Source: Gillisella vitis
Lineage (GTDB): Bacteria > Pseudomonadota > Alphaproteobacteria > Rhizobiales > Rhizobiaceae
Length of the DNA stretch: 64,000 bases
Assembly (NCBI RefSeq): GCF_014204625.1
Contig: NZ_JACHLU010000006.1
Location: 62,001-126,000 of the forward strand
Direction: 5' to 3'
This document shows positions 58,108 through 64,000 of the stretch, piece after piece. Numbering within the stretch: the stretch's first letter is position 1; the number at the start of each line of letters is the position of its first letter. The translations under genes were made by a program, and so were the position numbers. The notes under the pieces were generated by a model. The model was not told the DNA's origin. It saw only the letters and a program-made list of their open reading frames with translations, and made no database searches.

Positions 58108-59022
58108 ATGACGCTCTTGAAAGCAGCATGGGAGAGACTCTTGAACGCACCCACTTCCGGCACCATTCTGGTGGATCGCCGCCTGCACCTTGGCGAGGGG
58201 CCGACCTATGACGCGGCAACCGATACCGCCTGGTGGTTCGACATTCTCGGCAAAACCCTTTATCAGCACCATCTTGCCAATGGTGAAACCACCGGCCATG
58301 CCTTGCCGATGATGGCCAGCGTGCTTGCCAGAGTGGATGACGCGCGGCAAATTCTGGCAACGGAAGACGGGATTTTTATCCGCGATGTTGCCAGCGGCGC
58401 ACTCAGCCTGCTCACAGCACTGGAGACCGACCGGCCAGACAATCGCTCCAATGATGGCCGCGTGCACCAGAGCGGGGCCTTGTGGGTGGGCACCATGGGC
58501 AAAACCGCAGCCGATGGCGCAGGCGCAATCTATCATGTTGCCGGAACAACCGTAACCCGGCTGTTTGATGCGATCAGCATTCCAAACTCCATCTGTTTTT
58601 CACCCGATGGCACCCTTGGCTATTACGTGGACACCCGCGTCAACGTGATGATGAAAGTGCCGCTGGATCCGGCAACGGGCCTGCCCGTGGGCACACCCAT
58701 CATTCATATTGACGCAACCGGGCAAGACGGCGGCCTTGATGGCTCTGTCGTTGATGCCGATGGTGGCATCTGGAATGCCCGCTGGGGTGTTGGTGCGGTA
58801 GATCATTATGACAGCACAGGCCAGCATCTCGCCCGCTACAGCCTTCCGGCCGCCCAGACCACCTGCCCGGCTTTCATTGGCAAAAATGCGGATCGGCTGC
58901 TGGTGACAACAGCAACCGAGGGGCTGGATGAGGCGGGGCTGGCCGCTGACCCGCACGGTGGCAAAGTGTTTGTGCTGGACGTGCGCGTCAAAGGCCAACA
59001 CGAGCCGAGCTTCCGGCTGTGA
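58108..59022 (+). CDS. SMP-30/gluconolactonase-family protein
   Basis: A 304-residue six-bladed beta-propeller lactonase of the SMP-30/RGN family, expected to open sugar lactones such as gluconolactone or arabinolactone. Conserved segments are HLGEGPTYDAATDTAWWFDI (metal-site Glu), NDGRVHQSGALWVGTMG, SIPNSICFSPDGTLGYYVD and DGGLDGSVVDADGGIWNARW. The start is uncertain: ATG 58108, or TTG 58141 with GGGAGAG just upstream, which would give 293 residues closer to homologues. The repeat copy immediately upstream may include its promoter. Confidence 0.87.
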   Translation: MTLLKAAWERLLNAPTSGTILVDRRLHLGEGPTYDAATDTAWWFDILGKTLYQHHLANGETTGHALPMMASVLARVDDARQILATEDGIFIRDVASGALSLLTALETDRPDNRSNDGRVHQSGALWVGTMGKTAADGAGAIYHVAGTTVTRLFDAISIPNSICFSPDGTLGYYVDTRVNVMMKVPLDPATGLPVGTPIIHIDATGQDGGLDGSVVDADGGIWNARWGVGAVDHYDSTGQHLARYSLPAAQTTCPAFIGKNADRLLVTTATEGLDEAGLAADPHGGKVFVLDVRVKGQHEPSFRL

Positions 59023-59195
59023 AGCGCCATTCTTCGGGATTTTTTGCATAAAGTTCCATCATTTTGCAAAAATATTTTGCAAAAAAATCCGGAACGATCC
59101 CTCTGCCCATGCATTTCCTTCTCGAACCGGGGCGCTGGAAGCCATTTCTTTCAGCCTCTGGATCGAAAACGAAATAGAGAGAAGGCAGAGTAAAG

Positions 59196-59738
59196 ATGAA
59201 AAAGACCCTTAGCATTATCGCCACGACCGTTTTGTTGGGCTCGACCGCTGTCGCCCCGATGGCCTATGCTCAGAGCACATCTCCGGCTGCACCGGCTGCC
59301 AGCGATACACTGAAAAGCAACACCGCAACAGCAACGGGCTCCATGGCCACGCAGGAGGTCTACCTGACCCAGCAGGGCAGCGACCAGATTGCTGCGTCCA
59401 ATTTCATTGGACAGAATGTTTATGCCGGGGAAACCAGCATTGGCAAAATCAATGACCTGATCCTGCAAAAGGATGGCGGCATTGTTGCTGCTGTGATTGG
59501 TGTTGGCGGCTTCCTGGGCATTGGTGAAAAGACTGTTGCCGTGCCGATCAGCAAGATTGTTGTGACGCGGGATGCCAAATCGCCCGATACCCTGCGTCTG
59601 ACCACCATGGAAACGGCCGAAAGCCTGAAAACGGCCCCGGCGTTCAAGACCTTGGGTGAGCAGAAGTCCGAACAGGATTCAAAAGCCAGCACCTCGGGCA
59701 CCGATACCATGCCGTCAACCACGACGACAAAACCATAA
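59196..59738 (+). CDS. Secreted PRC-barrel domain protein
   Basis: A 180-residue protein with a signal peptide (residues 1 to about 25, ending AYAQ), a short Ser/Thr/Ala-rich linker and a PRC-barrel domain (NFIGQNVYAGETSIGKINDL, then VIGVGGFLGIGEKTVAVPIS). A Thr/Ser-rich tail ends it. PRC barrels bind small ligands or proteins; a periplasmic stress or envelope role is typical of rhizobial relatives but not shown. A good GAGAGAAGG ribosome site precedes ATG 59196. A strong terminator follows. Confidence 0.85.
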   Translation: MKKTLSIIATTVLLGSTAVAPMAYAQSTSPAAPAASDTLKSNTATATGSMATQEVYLTQQGSDQIAASNFIGQNVYAGETSIGKINDLILQKDGGIVAAVIGVGGFLGIGEKTVAVPISKIVVTRDAKSPDTLRLTTMETAESLKTAPAFKTLGEQKSEQDSKASTSGTDTMPSTTTTKP

Positions 59739-59767
59739 GCGTAATGCTCTGATCTCCAGTCAGACAG

Positions 59768-59796
59768 AAGGCGGAGCCGCAAGGCTCCGCCTTTTT
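59768..59796 (+). terminator. Intrinsic terminator after the PRC-barrel gene
   Basis: AAGGCGGAGCC and GGCTCCGCCTT form a perfect 11-bp stem around GCAA, followed by TTT. It lies 29 bp past the stop codon. Confidence 0.92.
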
Positions 59797-59800
59797 GTTT

Positions 59801-60085
59801 TCCTTTGTCTTTTCGGGAAAACCGGGGACCACTTTTCCCTCACAGTACACGACGCAAACGTTTTTTCGGCTTCGCCACCCCCTCATCCGGCTACCGCCAC
59901 CTTCTCCCCGCTGGGGAGAAGAGACCAGGCTGACAGCACTGAATTTAAAATTAATGCCGCAAGAACAAAACGCTACCTCATGCCTCTTCTCCCCAGCGGG
60001 GAGAAGATCCCGGCAGGGAGATGAGGGGGCAAGCGGCAGATCAAAACCTTTGCGTCGTGTACTGTGCTTTTCCCTGACAAACTCT
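59801..60085 (-). repeat. Family A repeat copy 5, split by a family D element
   Basis: Its left part ends ACCACTTTTCCCT at 59840 and its right part resumes CTTTTCCCTGACAAACTCT at 60067-60085. Removing the D element and one CTTTTCCCT restores the normal 47-bp sequence. Confidence 0.85.
59841..60066. mobile_element. Family D element, 226 bp, with terminal inverted and target repeats (copy 4)
   Basis: Perfect 18-bp ends (CACAGTACACGACGCAAA at 59841-59858 and its complement at 60049-60066) enclose the GC-rich core CCCCTCA...TGAGGGG (59878-60030). The flanks are the 9-bp direct repeat CTTTTCCCT (59832-59840 and 60067-60075). It has no coding capacity; a transposase in trans is presumed. Confidence 0.85.
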
Positions 60086-60102
60086 GGATTCTTTTTGTTT
60101 TC

Positions 60103-60150
60103 GTTTGTCTTTTCGGGAAAACCGGGAACCACTTTTCCCTGACAAACTCT
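60103..60150 (-). repeat. Family A 47-bp repeat, copy 6
   Basis: A complete copy ending GACAAACTCT. Its last two bases plus the next A form CTA, the stop codon of the antiporter gene on the minus strand, the same junction as at 35089. Confidence 0.82.
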
Positions 60151-61927
60151 ATACAGTCTCATCCACCGGCTCGGCTGCGCGTTTGGGCTTGATCAACGGC
60201 TCAGGCCGCAAATACAGCATGTGAGCACCAGCTCCCAGTCCATCCACGGCCTGAAGCTGCAAACGCTCTTCATCCCGGCGGCGAATGTCGGCTTCAATCG
60301 CTTCTGCCGTATCCTCGCTGACACCCAGGGCCTCAATCGCACTGCGGCCAAATTTAAGGCCCGATTCCAGGGTTTCGCGCAGTTCATATTCGACATTGCG
60401 CGCCCGCAGCGACAAGCTGTGCACACGATCATAGGAGCGCACAAACAATCGGCTTTGTGGAAATTCTGATCGGATCAGATCGACGATCTTGTCGGTAACC
60501 TCATGTTTTTGCGTACAGACCGCGACAATTCTGGCCTTTTCAATGCCTGCGGCCCGCAGCATATCCAGCCGTGTGCCATCGCCAAAATAAATGCGAAAGC
60601 CGAAAGACGCGGCTTGGCGAACACGATCGGCGGAATCATCGATGATGGTCACATCCCGGCCGCTGGCCAGCAGAATCTGGGCGGCAATCTGGCCAAAGCG
60701 CGAAAAGCCGATCATCAGCACATCGGAGCCAGCCCCATCGAAATCCTCATCCAGTTCCTCGCGGGTTTCACCTGTCAGCAGCCGGTTGGACAGGGCCGCA
60801 ACCACCGGCGTCAGCGCCATGGTCAAGGTCACAACGGAAATCAGTAGCGACGACGTGGCACTGGAAAACACCCCTGCCGCAACGGCCGTGGTAAACAGCA
60901 CAAAGCCAAATTCGCCCCCCTGCGGCAACAGGGCTGCAATCCGCACCGCATCATTATGGACCGATCCGGCCAGACGACACAGGCCGTAAATGCTGAGGCC
61001 CTTGACCAGCATGATTGCAGGCACGGCCAGCACCAACAACCAGACATTGTCCAAAATGACATCGAACTGCACCGAAAGGCCAACCGCCATGAAAAACAAC
61101 GCCTGAAGAATACCGCGAAACGGCTCAATATCGGCTTCCAGCTCATGACGATAGGAGGATTCCGCCAGCATCACCCCGGCCAGAAACGCCCCCATGGCCA
61201 TCGACAGCCCAACCGCCTGCATCAACATGGCTGATCCCAACACCACAAACAGGGCAGCGGCAATCATCACTTCGCGCGCACCTGTGCGGGCAATCACCTG
61301 AAACATCGGTGTCAGCACGTAGCGCCCGGCCAGAATCATCACCCCGGTGGCGGCAATTGCAACCGCAATATCCACCCAGAGCGAAGCACTTTCCGATCCG
61401 GCCTGACTGCCGAGAATGGAAATCATCGCCAGCAGCGGCACAATGGCCAGATCCTGAAACAGCAGAATCGAAAAGGTCCGCTGACCATAACCGCTGTTCA
61501 TATCGCTGCGATCATTGAGGATTTGCAGGGCAAACGCCGTGGATGACAGCGACAGGCCAAACCCCGCCACCACGGCGGCCCGCCAGTCCAGCAGGTCAAA
61601 CATCACGGCAGCAACCGTCAGCAGACTGCCCCCCATCAATACCTGCGCCGTGCCCAGTCCGAAAATATCAGCCCGCATCCGCCACAGGGTCGATGGTTTC
61701 AGCTCCAGCCCGATGATAAACAGCAGAAACACCACGCCCAGCTCTGCCACCGGCAAAATCTCTTCTGCGCCGGTGATCACGTGGGCAATCGGCCCAATCA
61801 CCGCCCCCGCCGCCAGATAGCCCAGCACCGTGCCCAGCCCCAGTTTTCGAAAAATCGGGGCGGCCACCACAGCACCCCCCAGGAGCACAAGGGCCTCTGT
61901 GAAAATCAGGGTGGGTTCAGTGCTCAT
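60149..61927 (-). CDS. KefB/KefC-type monovalent cation:proton antiporter (CPA2)
   Basis: A 592-residue protein with about 12-13 membrane helices over residues 1-385 and a cytoplasmic RCK_N (Rossmann) domain at about 405-520 (VLMIGFSRFGQIAAQILLASG, then DDSADRVRQAASFG). The CPA2 pore signature is in LGYLAAGAVIGP and LLFIIGLELKPS. It should exchange K+ or Na+ for protons, gated by nucleotides, but glutathione control as in KefC is unproven. GAGAGG precedes ATG 61927. Its stop codon is completed by family A copy 6. It is divergent from pmbA. Confidence 0.92.
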   Translation of the reverse strand: MSTEPTLIFTEALVLLGGAVVAAPIFRKLGLGTVLGYLAAGAVIGPIAHVITGAEEILPVAELGVVFLLFIIGLELKPSTLWRMRADIFGLGTAQVLMGGSLLTVAAVMFDLLDWRAAVVAGFGLSLSSTAFALQILNDRSDMNSGYGQRTFSILLFQDLAIVPLLAMISILGSQAGSESASLWVDIAVAIAATGVMILAGRYVLTPMFQVIARTGAREVMIAAALFVVLGSAMLMQAVGLSMAMGAFLAGVMLAESSYRHELEADIEPFRGILQALFFMAVGLSVQFDVILDNVWLLVLAVPAIMLVKGLSIYGLCRLAGSVHNDAVRIAALLPQGGEFGFVLFTTAVAAGVFSSATSSLLISVVTLTMALTPVVAALSNRLLTGETREELDEDFDGAGSDVLMIGFSRFGQIAAQILLASGRDVTIIDDSADRVRQAASFGFRIYFGDGTRLDMLRAAGIEKARIVAVCTQKHEVTDKIVDLIRSEFPQSRLFVRSYDRVHSLSLRARNVEYELRETLESGLKFGRSAIEALGVSEDTAEAIEADIRRRDEERLQLQAVDGLGAGAHMLYLRPEPLIKPKRAAEPVDETV

Positions 61928-62036
61928 GGTCTGCCTCTCAACGTCTTTAAAACATGCCCAATGCGCAGAATCAGAGACATGCCCTTGATGCGACCGGCAA
62001 TGCACAATAAATGGATGAAGAACGAAAGGCCAAGCC

Positions 62037-63383
62037 ATGTCATCTGAAAATCAAGCCGACCACCTGCTTTCTCGCGCCAATGCGCTTGTTGAGCTTGCCC
62101 GCAAGGCCGGAGCCGATAAGGCCGACGCCGTTGTGGTCCGTTCTCGCGCCAAAAGCGTCAGTGTGCGTCTGGGCAAAGTCGAATCAACCGAATCCTCCGA
62201 GAGCGACGATTTTTCCCTGCGCGTGTTTATTGGCAACAAGGTTGCCTCGGTCTCGGCCAATCCCGGCTTTGACCTGCAAGCACTGGCCGAGCGCGCCGTT
62301 GCCATGGCCAGAGTGTCGCCAGACGATCCCTATACCGGCCTTGCCGATGAAGCCGATCTGGCCCGCAGCTTTGCCGATCTCGAGCTGTATGACCCAACCG
62401 AAGTCTCCGGCGAACGCTTGCGCGAGGCAGCCCTTGCCACCGAAGAGGCCGCCCGCGCGGTCCCCGGCGTCAGCAACTCTTTGGGCGCTGGCGCATCTGC
62501 GGGCATGGGCGGTCTGGTTCTGGTCACCTCCCATGGTTTTTCCGGTGCCTATCAGGTCTCGCGCTTTTCGCGCTCAGTCGGCGTGATTGCCGGTGAAGGC
62601 ACCGCCATGGAGCGAGACCATGACTTTGACAGCCGCCTCTACTTTGCCGATCTCGACAGCCCGGAAGAGATTGGCCGCCGCGCAGGCGAGCGCACCGTGC
62701 GCAAGATCAACCCGCGCAAGGTGGAGACCGCCAAGAACATGACGGTGATTTTGGATCCGCGGGTGGCACGCGGCTTTGTCGGCCATATTGCCGGAGCCAT
62801 CAATGGCGCATCCGTTGCCCGCAAGGCCTCTTTTCTGCGCGACCGCATGGGGAAGCCCGTGCTCAAGGCCGGGCTGAACATCACCGACAACCCAATGCGG
62901 GTGCGCGGCGCGGCCTCGCGCCCGTTTGATGGTGAAGGTGTTGCCGGACAGCCGATGACCATGATCGAAGATGGCGTGTTGAAGCACTGGTTTTTGTCCT
63001 CCTCCACCGCCCGCGAGCTTGGCCTGCACACCAATGGACGCGGATCACGCGGGGGCACCAGCGTGTCGCCCTCCTCCACCAATCTGGCGCTGGAACCCGG
63101 TGACATCTCTGCCCAGACGCTGATTGCCAGCGTCAGGAATGGCTTTTACATCACCGACATGATCGGCCACGGCGTGGATATGGTCACCGGCGATTACAGC
63201 CGGGGCGCTTCCGGCTTCTGGATCGAAAATGGCGAATTGACCTATCCGGTGTCAGAGGTCACAATTGCTTCCAATCTCAAGGACATGTTCATGGCGATGA
63301 CGCCTGCCAATGACATTGACCGGAAATTCGGCATCGCCGCACCGACCATTGCCATTGAAGGCATGACCATTGCCGGAAAATAA
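62037..63383 (+). CDS. pmbA: PmbA/TldE-type metalloprotease-related protein
   Basis: A 448-residue TldD/PmbA-family protein. With TldD it processes peptide antibiotics and possibly other peptides. It begins SRANALVELARKAGADKADAVVV and carries VRLGKVESTESSESDDFSLRV. The C-terminal half has SSSTARELGLHTNGRGSRG and GHGVDMVTGDYSRGASGFWI. As expected for PmbA (TldE), it lacks the HExxxH zinc motif of TldD, so it probably acts as the structural partner. It lies 12 bp before the next gene. Confidence 0.93.
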   Translation: MSSENQADHLLSRANALVELARKAGADKADAVVVRSRAKSVSVRLGKVESTESSESDDFSLRVFIGNKVASVSANPGFDLQALAERAVAMARVSPDDPYTGLADEADLARSFADLELYDPTEVSGERLREAALATEEAARAVPGVSNSLGAGASAGMGGLVLVTSHGFSGAYQVSRFSRSVGVIAGEGTAMERDHDFDSRLYFADLDSPEEIGRRAGERTVRKINPRKVETAKNMTVILDPRVARGFVGHIAGAINGASVARKASFLRDRMGKPVLKAGLNITDNPMRVRGAASRPFDGEGVAGQPMTMIEDGVLKHWFLSSSTARELGLHTNGRGSRGGTSVSPSSTNLALEPGDISAQTLIASVRNGFYITDMIGHGVDMVTGDYSRGASGFWIENGELTYPVSEVTIASNLKDMFMAMTPANDIDRKFGIAAPTIAIEGMTIAGK

Positions 63384-63395
63384 AGGACGCGGCGT

Positions 63396-64000
63396 GTGAG
63401 TATTGACAGCGACAAGAGGTCTTTCAAAGCTGTTGAGAGCTGGCAGGACGATCTTGACCTGATCACCAACGCCGCACAACAGGCGGGCGCGCTGGCGCTG
63501 ACCTATTTTGGGGCCGACCCCGAGGTGTGGTGGAAACATGAAGGGCGCTCACCTGTCAGTGCCGCCGATTACGCCGCAAACACCCTGCTGGCAGAAGTGT
63601 TACGCAAAGCCAGGCCCGGCTATGGCTGGCTCTCAGAGGAAACAGATGACGACAGCAGCCGCCTGACCTGCGAGACGGTGTTTGTGATCGATCCGATTGA
63701 CGGCACCCGGGCCTTTCTGGCGGCTGAAAAAACCTGGTGTGTGTCGGTGGCCGTTATCCACAAGGGACGCCCCGTGGCGGGCGTGCTGGTGGCACCGGCA
63801 CTGGAAGAGGTGTTTACCGCCATGGCAGATGGACCTGCCATGCTGAACGGTGCGCCAATTGCAGTGGCCACGCGGGCAGGCCATGATCATCTGCGGGTGG
63901 CAGCGCCCGCCGAATTGCTGAAAGCGTTCAGGGATGATGTGCGCCATAGGCTGGAGCGGGTGGCGCATGTTCCGTCGCTGGCCTACCGGGTCGCACTGGT
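63396..64000 (+). CDS. Inositol-monophosphatase-family protein (partial, GTG start)
   Basis: The first 201 residues of a protein cut by the right edge. The metal-binding motifs of the IMPase/CysQ superfamily are WLSEETDD and DPIDGTRAFL. It could be an inositol-1-phosphatase, a 3'(2'),5'-bisphosphate nucleotidase (CysQ) or related; the C-terminal metal motif is outside the window. The start is GTG 63396, with AGGA 8 bases upstream. It follows pmbA by 12 bp and is probably cotranscribed. Confidence 0.88.
   Translation, partial: MSIDSDKRSFKAVESWQDDLDLITNAAQQAGALALTYFGADPEVWWKHEGRSPVSAADYAANTLLAEVLRKARPGYGWLSEETDDDSSRLTCETVFVIDPIDGTRAFLAAEKTWCVSVAVIHKGRPVAGVLVAPALEEVFTAMADGPAMLNGAPIAVATRAGHDHLRVAAPAELLKAFRDDVRHRLERVAHVPSLAYRVAL

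Overview
The window looks like chromosomal DNA of a Rhizobiaceae member close to Agrobacterium/Allorhizobium. Supporting points are the alphaproteobacterial split ATP synthase layout (an F0-only operon atpI-atpB-atpE-atpF'-atpF), rhizobial families such as DUF1217, DUF6101 and an HPE1-like protein, an acdS/acdR ACC-deaminase pair, and dense families of short palindromic intergenic repeats. The species is an inference; no 16S or species marker is present.

Layout. 1-4 kb: a glycine-betaine-type Rieske demethylase pair (gbcA, gbcB), then a DUF1348 gene with its TetR regulator behind a tandem operator. 4-8 kb: a chemoreceptor and a degenerate GGDEF protein. 7.9-13.3 kb: a Sua5-type tRNA-modification gene, a FAD-linked 2-hydroxyacid dehydrogenase and a ModE-like regulator, tail-to-tail with modABC, which has a long perfect Mo-box palindrome. 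13.3-23.4 kb: a six-repeat DUF1217 protein, DUF6101, ubiA, cfa, tex, purD and a small secreted protein. 23.6-27.7 kb: two paralogous Cache chemoreceptors whose signalling halves are almost identical. 28-38 kb: DUF523, glyS, aroA, DUF4328, glyQ, an S49 peptidase, a tRNA methyltransferase-like gene, DUF2007 and ispB. 38-45 kb: a TPR protein, ispE, moaB, a glycosyltransferase, a PA0069-type radical SAM protein and rnhB. 44.8-49.2 kb: acdS/acdR and the F0 operon. 49.5-56.6 kb: kup, a CorA transporter, a TerC protein, mrp and a signal-less CmpA/NrtA (NasS-like) protein. 56.6-64 kb: a LuxR-type regulator, an SMP-30 lactonase, a PRC-barrel protein, a KefB-type antiporter, pmbA and the start of an inositol-monophosphatase-family gene.

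Most genes are housekeeping, joined in short operons. The most unusual content is the repeats. At least four families occur: a 107-bp double-hairpin element (five copies), a 47-bp element that abuts stop codons, a GC-rich element with ends CCCCTCA/TGAGGGG (one copy in-frame inside glyS, another nested inside the 47-bp element with an 18-bp terminal inverted repeat and a 9-bp target duplication), and a 160-bp MITE flanked by TTAA. Several stop codons are made up by repeat ends. No tRNA, rRNA, CRISPR array, transposase or prophage gene was seen.
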